This document shows positions 1-10,919 of a stretch of 64,000 nucleotides of DNA, one piece after another (positions within the stretch are counted from its first letter, which is position 1; every line of letters begins with the position of its first letter). Under the pieces are notes generated by a model, which saw nothing but the letters and a program-made list of their open reading frames with translations, was not told where the DNA came from and searched no databases. The position numbers and the translations under genes are program-made. The stretch comes from Eretmocerus hayati. Its lineage: Eukaryota; Arthropoda; Insecta; Hymenoptera; Aphelinidae. Location: contig CM056744.1 of the NCBI GenBank assembly GCA_029851415.1, positions 70,054,172 to 70,118,171 of the forward strand. The letters are read 5' to 3'.

Positions 1-83
1 CTGAGGTCGTTTCGAATGCGCTCTAAAACATACCTGATTCATATTTTATGGATTGTATGAAATTTTACGTCAAAATCATGGAG
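1..83. repeat. Truncated foldback core at window edge
   Basis: Read on the minus strand, positions about 32-81 begin CATGATTTTGACGTAAAAT and continue to AAAATATGAATCAG. The same core occurs in the palindromic elements at 29.7-30.8, 33.9-34.7, 59.2-60.05 and 61.2-63.0 kb. The partner arm would lie outside the window, so this is probably half of such an element. Seen directly: the shared core. Inferred: membership of the same family. Confidence 0.5.
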
Positions 84-170
84 TACCGTCAAATTGGGTA
101 ACTTTGGTACAGTGGGTGCAACTTTGGTACACCCCTAAAAAATGACTTTTAAAGCTGCATTGGACAAGGT
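84..170. mobile_element. MITE terminus of the ACCGTCAAATTG family
   Basis: The stretch beginning ACCGTCAAATTGGGTAACTT and running to about 170 matches both ends of the small inverted-repeat element at 32059-32267. It also repeats AACTTTGGTACA internally, at about 100 and 120. I could not find an inverted partner nearby, so this is a solo end or a diverged copy. Confidence 0.5.
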
Positions 171-560
171 AAATGTTTCTATCACTCTGAAACCTATCCT
201 CCCTTCTTGGGCCACACATAAACAATATGTTAAGCCACCGTAGATCCCGTGTGAATGATTGCAGTCGTTTATTGAAGCTTTTTCCAAAAAGAGAGATTTA
301 GCCCCGATACTCGGGTGGTCCAGTTAGTGTACCTAGCAAAAAATGTTCCAGAACGAACTACGGGTGTATAATGCTACATTTCCATCACATATATCACTAT
401 ATTGAAGAAACCACTGTTGCAGTAGAGTATTTACAGAATTTGGAATTTTAATGAATGAAATACAGGGAAAGAATAGTCCAGGGAAAAATAGTCCTCCCCC
501 CTCACGCTCTTACAACAAATTCTCCCTTTAGATCACTCAGTTGAAGTGGCTCATTAGAAA

Positions 561-702
561 TGACTCATAGAGAAAACTTAAGAAAATTCCAACGATTGAC
601 ATTTAATTCAGTTTTCCTCTTTACATTTTAGGCAGTAAAATATTGGCTTCCAATTAGATTTTCCAAGTGACTCATTTCTAATGAGTCATTCCAGATGAGT
701 CA
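561..702. promoter_or_regulatory. Cluster of four AP-1-type TGASTCA sites
   Basis: Exact TGACTCA occurs at 561-567 and 668-674, and exact TGAGTCA at 682-688 and 696-702. TGASTCA is the consensus bound by AP-1/bZIP factors (Jun-Fos, CNC-Maf halves). Three sites lie within 35 bp, spaced 14 bp start to start. No promoter or gene is recognisable beside them, so a regulatory role is inference only; a local repeat is the alternative. Confidence 0.3.
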
Positions 703-2640
703 TTTCTATTGCATCACTCTCACATAGGGTCATTTCTTGTATCCCAGATCCCCAAGTCATATCAAATCAGTCATTCATTTCAGGTAGGGTTCATGAATAA
801 CCATAAGCATTGAATTGAGTACATGTTCTCGCTGAAAGCTGCAGCACCTCTTGTTGAAATATTAAAAGTGGAAAGATACTATGACCTTACAATCTTGTCA
901 CAGTGTCACAAGTTTACAATTATGAAAGTTATGGAATGTGATTTGAATAAAGGAGTGTACCTTCGGGTCATGGATAAATTTAAAAAGAGGTGCTGAGTAT
1001 ACAAAAGTTGAATGAACATGTAAAACACTGAGGAGCTCCTTACACTCTTGTGAATGAATGTAATCTAATCCAATAAACTTGAGTCAGTGCTCTTCGCACC
1101 AGCAATTCAAAGTCCGGAGTAGAATAACAGACACAGCTGACACGCGTAAACTCTGTGCTGAATGAAAAATCAAATGACACATTATGTATCATGGATTTGC
1201 AGAAACCACTTGGTTCACACATTATCACTTGGATAGGAGAGCAAACCCATCACTTTGAGGAAACAAATGTTAACATGTCAAAGTATGACCAACTGCTCCC
1301 ACAGCTGCCACAAGAATGAAGAGATCCATCTTTACGATATCAACTCTAGCACTAATGGGCAGTTTTATTCATGTCCAATGGAATGAAACTTGAGTCATCA
1401 GATGGGAGGATATCTTCATTTCTTTGCCAATGACAAGAGAAGTTATCTATCTCCATTATTTTCCATTCTCTCAAGTTGATGGTCTGCTCTCCCATCAAAG
1501 ATGTTGGATCATGACTCGCTCGTACCCAAAAGTTCAGGTCTCAGACTCAATATCAGACACACATGTGAAAACACAAGGTACTAATGAATGAGAACAGCCA
1601 CCATGTATAATAGGGCTCAACTGAAAAACCAATTAGGAAACATTCAACGTCAATCTTTTATTCGAATGGAACTGGTCCATTCTGTGATTGATTCATAGCA
1701 TCTTCAAGTTGTGAATTAATGCAAAACGATAATCAATGTTTTAAGACACACTACCAAGCAAGGTAACAAATTGAGGAATCCAAACAATAAAAAGTGGAAA
1801 GTTGTTTTTCACACGATGTAGGGTTCATTACTCGCATCACAAAATTGCCTACCCTGAATATTTCCAGAGTAAAATAATGAAAATGTATCCCTTGCTGGAA
1901 ATTGAAGCACTTACACCACTGATGGCAAGAGGACACACAAATCTTACATTCTACCATCAGCTGAGCACTGACCACAATTCCATCTGGGATCCAGATGTAC
2001 TTTTCGTGATTCACATGATTTTGTCATCGATGCCATAAATTGATGTAACATATAAAAATAACATCAATTCATGCGAAAACTGAGCGTCTCGCACCGGGCA
2101 CACGGCCCCTCGCCCCCTCGGCCCCTCATGACAGCAGAAGCAGGAGCTAGTAGAAGTAGAAGGCTTCAATGAAGCAAGAAACACACAATATCCAAGACCT
2201 CGGAAAACAACGTCCCAATACTCCCTTAGGATGCAGAGTTCAAACTAAGTGTATGATTAGTTGAACACACCAAATTAAAATACACCGGGATTCACTTTTG
2301 CTCTGATGCTTCATGTTGCTTTGCTCGCGGGGATGAGCTGGTTTTTCAATAAAACTCGTAACCTCGAATCACGGTTTTGACCGTCACATTACCCGACTAA
2401 TAATTCAAAATTTATCCAAATCTGCAATTTTGGATCTCTTCATTTCAAATATTTTGATTCGATTGGAAGGAGGAATAACGCTATTCTTATGTAAAAAAAC
2501 ACGGATAATCACGCGCAAGCGTCAAAATTCGAGTCCGATCTTTCTTTCGACCAATTTTTTTCGAAAAAAATCAATTTTCAAAAAATTTTTAAATTCTGAA
2601 AAGACCAATCGAAAAGCATCAAATTTTGAGCCAGAAAACG
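703..2640. other. Gene-free stretch, no assignable content
   Basis: AT-rich unique-looking sequence. The longest frame (1802-2038, plus) ends with a W-x-P-D motif in the segment IWDPDVLFV, which recalls loop A of Cys-loop receptors. No Cys-loop, transmembrane segment or neighbouring exon supports this, and the palindromic DNA there also gives WIPD on the other strand. I see no supported gene. From about 2430 the sequence becomes strongly A/T-biased with poly(A) runs. Confidence 0.4.
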
Positions 2641-3004
2641 TTTACTCGTAATTTTTTTCATCGCACCAAAAACTGCTACATATATTTGCCAGAAATATAG
2701 TGGTCACATCGGGGTGACCACGAGACCGATGGCGACGAGGAGACCAACGTGCACGCGGACGCGTGCAGACGACATACTGTTGTGATACAGCTGCCAGTGC
2801 GAGGGCGCTTCGGACCGGTATCAGTATCTCAGGGTAGTTTATACCGCATCTTGCCGACCCGGGGCCCGGATAATACCCGAACATCGACTGCTGGGTGGTA
2901 AATTCAGCATGCAGATGCCACACGCGGGTCATTATGCGAGTGTGTATGAGATTCCCTAGGCAGTGTACGAGGGGATATTTGCATGCCGTGAGCATGCCAT
3001 ATTA

Positions 3005-3068
3005 TATATAGGTATAGCACTGCCGTGATGAGTACACATATAGGTATAGCATTGCCGTGACGAGTATA
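3005..3068 (+). repeat. Two-copy 32-bp direct repeat
   Basis: The unit containing GGTATAGCAYTGCCGTGAYG starts its common block at 3011 and again at 3043, a 32-bp period with few mismatches. It lies at the edge of the GC-rich island. Confidence 0.7.
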
Positions 3069-3900
3069 TGGTGTTTGGATGTCGTCGGGTGTGCTTACCC
3101 GGATGTGGGTAACACCCCTAGGTGCGTGTGTGATCGTGTGGGTGATGGCAGTGAGCTGGTGCATCTGGTGTGCATGCAACAGGTGTTGCATGCACCAATA
3201 AGCTCACATCAGCTGTTCAACGCAACATAAGGGGCTATTTGTATATGGGGTAGCTGCCCGGATCGCAAATAGCCCTGGGGTGACTCCCTCAGGTACACGG
3301 CATCGTCGGCAAGGCTCCTGCACCGTCCCGTCGTCATCATCTCCTCAGGACCACCCTGGCACACCCGGATCGGCAGTAGTGTTGCTGCTCCATGTGGCAT
3401 GCGGGTGTGAAGTGCACAAACGTGCTGAGTGCCCTTATTATCGGTGCCCGGCTGTTGGGGTGGGATGTGGGTGCAGCATGAGACTTTCGGTCACCGGCTG
3501 TTGCCACTTTCTATCCCAGATACAGCGTTTTAGTGCACAAGTGCAAAAATACCATACGCAAATCGCGCCCGCTCTTGCTCATCCGGGAGCAAGGGCTTCG
3601 GCAGATAGTCTTCGTGGCACGGGCCCCGGGCCCCTTGTGTGGTGCCGCGGGGTATGTGCACGTAGTGGTGGGTCCTTAAGAGCAGAACCGCATCATATTG
3701 CCCGAGCAGCCCGCCCTGGGCTTCATCAGCTGACGTTGTTGTGGAGATGACCACCAGCCTCCTATAGACTGGTGGTCGCGGCTAACACACGTGTAAGACG
3801 GGTGGCCTGCCCTCAGACATGCCTATCCGGCATCCATCTTCTCTCGGTATCGTCGTCATCGTCTTGAGCAGCAGTACCTCAAAAAGAGACGTATTTTTGG

Positions 3901-3918
3901 TATAAATACGCGTTCAGA
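3901..3918 (+). promoter_or_regulatory. TATA-box-like sequence before the minisatellite
   Basis: TATAAATA at 3901-3908 is followed by CGCGTTCAGAGG. A strong TATA element at the end of a GC-rich block could be the core promoter of an LTR or of the upstream island. The TCAG initiator-like match is only about 14 nt downstream, shorter than the usual spacing, so confidence is low. Confidence 0.2.
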
Positions 3919-3970
3919 GGCTGCTGGCTCGGGACGCGACGGGAGAGATCTTTGTACCCTACAAAACGGC

Positions 3971-3993
3971 TGTGACGGTTTTTCACCGTCACA
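3971..3993. other. 9-bp perfect hairpin
   Basis: TGTGACGGT (3971-3979) and ACCGTCACA (3985-3993) form a perfect stem with a 5-nt loop, immediately before the first minisatellite unit. Confidence 0.6.
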
Positions 3994-4202
3994 CCGGATG
4001 CTCGGACCGAAAATTTTGTCGGAGGAGAAAATCAATCTCGAAACCTAGGAGGGTCGTTGAACCCGCAAATGACCGGATGCTCGGACAAAAATTCTGTCGG
4101 ATTAGAAAATCAACCCCAAAACCTAAGAAAGCGATCGAACCCGTGGATAATCGGATGCTCGGACAAGGAATTCTGTCGGGGGAGAAAATCAACCCCAAAA
4201 CT
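3994..4202 (+). repeat. 79-bp minisatellite, first block
   Basis: Units begin CCGGATGCTCGGAC at 3994 and 4073, and as TCGGATGCTCGGAC at 4151 (periods 79 and 78). Each continues with ATTCTGTCGG, a purine-rich stretch, CCCAAAAC and a GAACCCGCAAAT-type end. The third unit is cut off at 4202 by a LINE insertion and the array resumes at 4823. Confidence 0.85.
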
Positions 4203-4822
4203 TGCCATTATAGAAAGTTGAGGTACATATCAAATCTGGGACTACAATGAATATTGCTAATCATGATTATTCTCACATCTTACAAAGAAGTGGCCTCACA
4301 TCTATTGAGTCCTTGTTTCATTACCATGATCACTTGATAGCTTACAAAGTAATGCACAACATAGTAGATGTCAAAGATTCTGTCAATTTTGATTTTCGTA
4401 CAATTAATTACCCCCTCAGAAACATCCGACCTTGAGTAGAAATTGTTTTAACATAGAAACGCCATTTTTTTTCTTTGAGTGTTAGATTGAAGAGACAATG
4501 GAATGATTTACCTGAAGAAATACGGTCTATGAAGCTAGGACAATATAAATCTTGTATTAAAAATATCGAAGAGAAAGTCCATATGATCTAATTCAAAGTT
4601 ATTATGTTATTCACTTGAAAGTTTAATGATATATTATGTAGCTTCGAGTTCTACGGATATCAATGAATATCACTTCTGATATATTCATATGAACTATCAT
4701 TGCTATATTGATTTAGTTTAAGGAAGCCCCGCCTTACGGCAAGAAGAAAAACTATTATACTTTCGTTGATTCTTGTAATGGGCTACATAGCCCGTATATT
4801 GTTGAAATGAAATAAATAAAAT
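4203..4822 (+). mobile_element. 5'-truncated non-LTR retrotransposon (LINE) 3' end
   Basis: Frames here recall the extreme C-terminal part of CR1/Jockey-like reverse transcriptases: a block ending HLIAYKVMHNIVD (near 4330-4370) and, in another frame near 4490-4530, RQWNDLPEEIR followed by a Lys-rich tail. Stops and frameshifts separate them, so the copy is dead. The 3' end carries the hairpin at 4780-4793 and an AATAAATAAAATAAAA tail. AAAACT at 4197-4202 is repeated at 4823-4828, consistent with a short target-site duplication, and the insertion splits a minisatellite unit. Family placement rests on these motifs only. Confidence 0.75.
4780..4793 (+). other. Conserved LINE 3'-UTR hairpin
   Basis: GGGCTA-CA-TAGCCC is followed by GTATA. 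Equivalent hairpins are at 10505-10518 (GGGCA/TGCCC), 60888-60901 (GGGCTA/TAGCCC) and 19502-19514 (GGGC/GCCC). The stem is kept while its bases change, which suggests an RNA structure recognised by the LINE reverse transcriptase. Confidence 0.6.
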
Positions 4823-5235
4823 AAAACTCAGGAAGGCAATCGAACTCGCAAATAACCGAGTGCTCGGATCGAAAATTCTGTCAGAGAGAGACAGTCAATC
4901 CCAAAACTCAGGATGGCAATCGAACCCGCAGATAAGCGGATGCTCGGACGAAAAATCCTGTCGGGGGAGGAAATTGATCCCAAAACCTAGGAAGGCAATC
5001 AAACCCGCAAATAACCGACCACTCGGATCGAAAATTCTGTCAGAGAGAGACAGTCGATCCCAAAACTCAGGAAGGCAATCGAACCCACAGATAACCGGAT
5101 GCTCGGACGAAAAATCCTGTCGGGGGAGGGAATCAATCTCAAAACCTAGGAAGGCAATCGAACCCGCAAATAACAGGATGCTCGCACCGAAAATTCTGTC
5201 GGGGGAGAAAATCAATCCCAAAATCTTGGAAGGCA
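4823..5235 (+). repeat. 79-80-bp minisatellite, second block with dimer structure
   Basis: Units start near 4856, 4935, 5015, 5095 and 5174. Units 1 and 3 share the AGAGAGAGACAGTC variant, and units 2 and 4 share GGACGAAAAATCCTGTCGG. The array therefore has a higher-order repeat of about 159 bp, absent from the first block. Confidence 0.8.
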
Positions 5236-6206
5236 ATCATATTCTATCATTCCGCGAATAGTACCAAGGACCAGGATTGGAGAGGCGGAATGTCTCATTA
5301 AACTAAACTATCATTTCCTCACGTATATCGCGACGTGGAGACCGAATTCTTAGCCACTTTAGCCGTCCTGCATGTCAGTATATCTTCTCAACCCCACAAG
5401 CGATTCTCGTGGATAGCGTTTCCTAGGATTTTGCTTATACTGTAAAATGATATTTTGCCTGATGATATTCGCGAACTGCGTTGCAGTGGTTTTTTTGAAT
5501 CGACGTGAGGTTCCAAGTTTTTGCTACCAACTGTGTGAATATTGTCCCACTACAATTTGTGATCATCATAGTTCGAGGGATTCGTACCCCTCTAACTTTT
5601 TCCTCTCCGAGGAGCTTGACGTAGCCTATTCAAATGTTGTGACTGAACGATCCCAGTAGGTGAATGGATCACATGCCAGCCTCATATTCCAGTGATCCGA
5701 GATCCAAACTCCGGTCAGGGTGGGATTGGATTGATCCCTCCTAACCTCCTCCATCCATATATTTCTCACCAGCCGATGAAAATTTTAAACCCCGCTCAAA
5801 AGTGTCGAGAAAACTTTCTTAATCTACCTCTTCTGAAAAGGCCGGTTGTATTGACTTGACAGGGAGTGAATTTAGATGGAGCAGCAAAAATCGAAATGCG
5901 AGATCTGACCAGAAAAACAATGTTAATTAACTGATCTGTCTGCTGAAGAGGTCCCGAGAATGAGAAATCGATATGCGAGTTAGTTCCTCTTCTATCCACC
6001 AGGTCGAAGATCTATTGATTCATGCTGGTGCGAGAATGAATTGATGGAAGAATCAAAGCCTCCATGCAGTTTGCGTACCCACAAAATTCCGTAAAGATCC
6101 CCGGGCTCGAAGTAGTCCAGAGAAATTATTCCTCTCCTTGAATCTGATGGATGAAGAGACCATGGCGTCCAAGAATGCTCCTATGGATTGAATTCATTCC
6201 TTTCAG
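5236..6206 (+). other. Putative intron upstream of the Ebony-type exon
   Basis: No coding match found. The exon that should precede 6207 in an adenylation domain (the T-S-G-T-T-G-x-P-K-G phosphate-binding loop) was looked for and not seen. The last bases, ATTCCTTTCAG, form a good polypyrimidine/AG acceptor for the exon at 6207. Confidence 0.45.
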
Positions 6207-6433
6207 GTGTTCAGCTGACATATCCGGCTGTGATGAATCGATTAATGTGGCAATGGAAAACACTTCCTTATGACTCCAATGAAACATTTTGCATCTCCAA
6301 AACAGCCTTGACATTCGTTGACAGTATTTGTGAAATATGGAGCCCATTATTGCAAGGGCGAACTCTTGTGCTTGTCCCAAAAGCGACGACAAGGAACCCG
6401 GAGAAGCTGGCTGAATTCCTGAACGAGTTCAAG
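6207..6433 (+). CDS. Single exon of an Ebony-type adenylation (AMP-binding) domain
   Basis: This is the only host-gene exon I recognise. It encodes 75 residues and lies between a clear acceptor (CTTTCAG|GT) and donor (AAG|GTGAGG). It starts after a phase-1 intron (the split codon would be Gly) and ends in phase 0. The peptide includes NRLMWQWKTLPY and KTALTFVDSICEIWSPLLQG followed by LVLVP, the region around core motif A4 of adenylate-forming enzymes. The FVDS Asp occupies the position that contacts the substrate amine in NRPS-like A domains. This layout is characteristic of insect Ebony (beta-alanyl-amine synthetase of cuticle tanning and neurotransmitter recycling); another NRPS-like A domain is the alternative. 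The frame is intact and unrelated to the surrounding repeats. The expected upstream P-loop exon and the following VPxLLR exon were not found, so either introns are long or this is an orphan exon. Confidence 0.8.
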
Positions 6434-9219
6434 GTGAGGATGCAAACGACGATAAACCTCTCTTGAATACACCCTGAGTCTCTTCTCTGTAAACGCTACA
6501 TAGCACATAAGGAGAAGGCTACAAATTTCCATCACTCACATCACAGTTAAAGATCTCCGAAGATCTAGATCTATTGAGAGGTTTCGAAAGAGATCATGAT
6601 AAGTTCTGATTGGGTTTGAACGCTTCCAAGTGGACCGCTCATATTGTTTTAGTTATTAAAATCTGGCTGCCTACGAGAAAATCTACATTCACTCTTTCCA
6701 GGGTATGTGTTGTTACGCATGCGATGTTTTTCTCCTATGAGGCTCGCATCAGGATGACACTCTTTCAAATATCTTATAGGAATAGCTGGGTGATTCTACG
6801 GAACATTTTGTATTCTGCATACTTTATTCTTCTGGCCCACACGCAAGTCACCTCGATTTTTCCGACCTCTAAGATCATAGGGAATGACTCCACGAAGATG
6901 GGTTAATCGTTATTCTTGACTTCAAACGATTATAATTACCTCAAGATCACGAATTTATGGGCGAATTGAGCACTTTTTGGTGCGTATCCGACCAGAATTT
7001 CCACCTCCCAAGGCTCATATCTCAGAAGGTCCTATGATGGAAATCTCCCTATAACACAATGATCTCTTCCTTCCTCCACCACCTGATCGAGAATGCGGGG
7101 TGGATGAAGTGTGCTCCTTGTAGGAGTAGCGTGGATGACCGAACTCTGAGTGTATCTCAATTTTGTAGTAGTAGTGAAGGAGTAGTGTTTTCCCTTTTCT
7201 TGCATCAAGTTCGAGTTATCTCAACTCTTACCTCTCTCGGTACTCAGATCAGGATGCATATATGAGCCTTCCTCTGGATCTTTTGCACTTCTCTGAAAAT
7301 CGCTGGAAAATGAAAAATTAAAACCACTCAACGCAGACCTGGGACTTTTTACTCACGTATTTGTGTAGTATTGAGAGTTATAGATCCACTACTGAAACTC
7401 ACATAGCGCGGGTGGCATCGTCGATATCATGCTAACGAGTCGAGCTCCGAGTAGTTTTTCGGCGATTTTCCAGAATTTCTTAAGCATGAATCTGTCAAGA
7501 CTGATAATTCCAACGAATGCCTAGGGCTTTTTGTAGCCTCATATAGTAAGGGTATCCGATCACAATTGGTTTTACCCACATATGGCTGTATCCGCCTAGG
7601 TGGTGGGAAAACTGTACTCTTTTCGTGAGTCACGTTTTTGCTATCTTACGTCAGAACGGTCGTGTTCTAGACAAGAAGATTGCACAACCACGAGCTTTGT
7701 CGAAAAATCTTAGAAATTACATCTACTTTAGATATGTATCTCGAGAATGGCGTTCAGAGCTACTGCATGAGCTTGGCGTAATAATCTTTGAGTTGACGAG
7801 CAATGATCGATTTTTTATTTTCAATTTTCGAAGTCGTGGAATTTTGGCTTAATTGGTAGCATACTATCGCACTCCTGGGCCATCTATTCTCAATATGTGA
7901 TCCACCATACACAGCTGTAATCATCCCAAAAAATTGCGCGGCATCGACAGAATATCCGTGAGACTGTACGAGAGTATACAAAGTATTTCCACAGGATTAT
8001 CTCTACGTTTTCTCTCTCCGAGTGAGCTGAAGTGTGTCAACCTGCTTCTATACATGAGCCAAATATATCTCATTTCAAGACTGGGATAATGATATTTTCA
8101 CTCCTATCGGGACCGATAGATTCGATTGTTCTCGTATATCATCATCCATAGCTGTATTCCAGCAGGTTCGAGAGTTTCAGAGAAATACCCTTATGGGCCA
8201 TTTCGGAGCGTTCCGGCCAGGGCCGTTAACAGGGGGGTCTGGAAAAAACCCAAAAGTTTATCTCCTGTTACTAAAATGTTTAAATAGTACGAAAATTTCA
8301 TTTTTTTATTTTTTCGAAGTCCTTCATGGGCCTGAGGGCCCATGAGAGATCTATTTGAGGCTCTTTCTTAGCTCATCTTAGAGGAATCATAGCTCCTACT
8401 CGACACAATTTCTTCTGACGTACTTGGACGCATTTCCTTTTTCAAGACTAGAAGTCTCGAGAAGAGAATAGCCCATAATTGATGACTGAGCCTAGCGAGT
8501 TGGAAGTATCTATTTGCTGAGAGTGACTTTCAGCGGTTTTTGGGCCTGTTCCGAAGCAATCTAGCTTCTAATAGACGGAGGGTGATCGATTTTTCCAGTA
8601 GTCTTTCTGAAAGTATGGGAAAAACAATATAGTTTGACCAATGATGAAAATTTATCATCTTATTTTCAATACGAGTTACAGTCGATACAAGTTGAGCAGT
8701 TTCGTAGAATAGCCAGAAATGGAGCTCAATTTGAAGAAATCGTTTCTCTTTATTCGACCCCAAACCTGTGCGGAGATGTTTTTCGATACAGATACCATCA
8801 ATCAGAACAATAATCTGGGTCGGCCATTCAATTTTCGATCTCATTCAGCCAATTCGAAACATTTTTTTCATTCACTTCCATTCAACTCGGTCGTGGCCAG
8901 CCGGAATCTTGTCACCGAAATTTTCGTGTGAATATGTCGGACATGCTTTGGCGTGGGATCGCGTGCATTTGTGTTAGCTTTGGGGCTCTGTGTGATTCAA
9001 CATTGGGCAAATGCAAAATGGGTTCGTGTGCAGCATCGGACCTCTCTCTTTTTCTCATCAGATGCATGTTTCTCCGCGGAAGCAAGGGCTTCCCTGCCGG
9101 AAAATATCAAGTGATACTTGAGCTATAGAGATAAAAACCCGATGCATTTCACAGACCATGATTATCACCCCGTTAGAGTGAAGTTCAGAATATCAGAACT
9201 GGCAGTACGGCACTGCTAT
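6434..9219. other. Intronic or intergenic sequence after the Ebony-type exon
   Basis: No supported coding exon. A weak candidate after TTGCATCAAG at about 7214 reads poorly against the expected next block of the domain and was not accepted. An 8-bp hairpin (CATGGGCC/GGCCCATG) is near 8326-8345. Frames at 8530-8844 (minus) and 8719-8931 (plus) overlap and have no recognisable motif. Confidence 0.4.
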
Positions 9220-10067
9220 CCCTGCTGAAAATAATTTTGTGGGATCCCATGGTATTCCACCGGGCCCCATGGGATCCCATGGGACTTCGTGGGACCTGGC
9301 CCTGGTGAAATATCTAATTTCTATATTTTGCAAAATTTGGCACCAAAGACGTGCAGCATACAAGTTTCGAACATTATTTCTCCGGCACACGAAGTGGTTG
9401 ATACAGAGGAAGTAAAGAATAGATGCTATGTGGAGTCTGATCTCGATCTCTGAATGATTATACGGGTATGAATATTTGAAATCGACTGATACTCCAAGTG
9501 TGTAAGAAAATCAAGCATCGAGAATCAATCCCTTCACTTCTCTCAAAATGTGCCTTCAGCCGAGAGAAGATGCCTATGATGTCGTCACGTGTCAACAGAT
9601 CAAGTGAAAAACAATGCTCAGAGCGACACATGACGTGTGTTTCATTTCAAGAACGTGTCGATACCGAGTCATCTAATGATAAGGACTCGTAGCAATGATG
9701 TTCTATACATAATATTAGGTTCTTGAGAATTTTTCCACGTGAATTAAACAAGTTCTCATGATGGGATTGGAAGAAGAATATACTCAAACTATCTTTCATG
9801 GTCTGGTTCTATCACCCCCTTCATGGGCCGGGAGAATAATGTTCGAAACTTGTATGCTGCACGTCTGCGGTGCCGAATTTTGCAAAATATAGAAATTAGA
9901 TATTTTACCAGGACCAAGTCCCACGAAGTAGAAGTTAGATATTTTACCAGGACCGAGTACCATGGTATCCCACGGGATCCGGTGGGATACCATGGGACCC
10001 CACGGGATCCCATGGGATCCGGTGGGACCTTGTCCCAAGGGATCCCATGAAATTATTTTCAGCAGGG
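9220..10067. mobile_element. 848-bp foldback element with CCCTGCTGAAAA ends
   Basis: Terminal inverted repeats begin CCCTGCTGAAAATAATTT at 9220 and end with the complement at 10067. The arms are about 200 bp left (9220-9412) and 270 bp right (9797-10067), the right being longer by a duplicated AGATATTTTACCAGGACC block and extra GGGATCC units. There is no coding capacity. The target duplication is not clear. A LINE fragment abuts the right end. Confidence 0.75.
9958..10040 (+). repeat. GGGATCC/CATGGG short palindromic array
   Basis: A run of about 10-bp units built from TGGGATCCCA, CATGGGATCC and GGTGGGATAC, each nearly self-complementary. A shorter version lies in the left arm of the same foldback at 9240-9305. 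Array length therefore differs between the two arms of one element. Confidence 0.7.
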
Positions 10068-10545
10068 ATTTTGATTGAATAACAGCATTCAAGATAAGAA
10101 ATGAACTATTCTCCAGTGCACAAGCTAATGCCCTATTCACTGATAGATCAGTAGAGTACGAATTACGCTCCATTAGAACGGTGAAACAAAATTTCAGTAA
10201 TATTAGTTGGGTCCACTGTTCTACCACTAATAGACTACGGCGTCTCTGGAATCGTCTTCCTCCGGAATTCCGGGACCAGGGATCGCTGGAAGTATTCAAA
10301 TCCTCTCTGTACTTGTCATTCCAATCTACAGTCCTTTATGATGTCTTAACATCTGTATCAGAATAATTCACCCCAATCGCTATATTAGCACATTTGTCGG
10401 AATGTCCTTGCGTTTGTAGTCAGTATGACAGTAATTTAAGTATTTTATCATATTAATGAGTGATTTTTCCTTCGCTCATATTTTGTAATATGTACAGTTT
10501 GAAAGGGCAGCATTGCCCGTATATATGAATAAATAAAATAAAAAA
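10068..10545 (+). mobile_element. 5'-truncated LINE, C-terminal RT remnant and 3' tail
   Basis: An open frame runs from near 10071 to 10366 and ends with RLWNRLPPEFRDQGSLEVFK, a W-N-x-L-P-x-x-x-R ... F-K block like those in the C-terminal region of CR1/Jockey-like reverse transcriptases. The 3' UTR follows, with the GGGCA/TGCCC hairpin at 10505-10518 and an AATAAATAAAATAAAAAA tail. The frame is intact over this piece, so it may be younger than the copy at 4203. The catalytic RT domain is absent. The insertion sits against the right end of the foldback at 9220-10067. Confidence 0.8.
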
Positions 10546-10919
10546 TGAAATATGTCAAATCAGGCCAAGTGTACTTTGCACCGGCCTCTCCGTCGTCGCC
10601 GTCTACTACTGGGTCACCCGGGTTCATCCGCTTCCGTGTGTGATTACGTTACCGGTGTCGTGGGGAACCTCTCAAAAGTCAGGGTGATGATCTGTGTACG
10701 TGCGGTTTTACAGAAAACCGATTTTTTAGTGTTTTTTGCCATTTTGGAAGGCTTCTAGTGGATATTATGAAATTTGGACTACGGCAATCGAAAGAGCAGA
10801 GAACTTTTCGTCAGATTATGTACTTTGAGAATTTGGAGAAGAGATTTTTGGAGGTGATCTAGGGAGTGAGAATACAGGAAAAACTGGAAAAACAAAGAAA
10901 AACGAGTAATTCGTGAATT

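Larger units (their letters stand above)
2641..3960. other. GC-rich island, function unknown
   Basis: This block is clearly richer in G+C and CpG than its neighbours (for example around 2720-2880, 3280-3480 and 3580-3730), with sharp edges. A 156-codon plus frame (3280-3750) has a Ser/Pro/Gly/Cys-rich composition and overlaps another frame on the opposite strand, which is what high GC produces by chance. It may be a captured segment or the control region of a retroelement. No domain is recognised. Confidence 0.35.

Noticed and set aside
1802..2038. Frame ending IWDPDVLFV, like loop A of Cys-loop receptors
   Set aside because: Short motif in near-palindromic DNA that also yields WIPD on the other strand; no Cys-loop, no membrane segments, no adjoining exons.
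7214..7262. Possible next exon of the Ebony-type gene after TTGCATCAAG
   Set aside because: In no frame does it give a convincing V-P-x-L-L-R block, and the frame closes soon after.
7848..7880. GGCTTAATTGGTAGCA-type start resembling a tRNA D arm
   Set aside because: No B box or closing acceptor stem follows within tRNA distance; only the A-box-like part is present.
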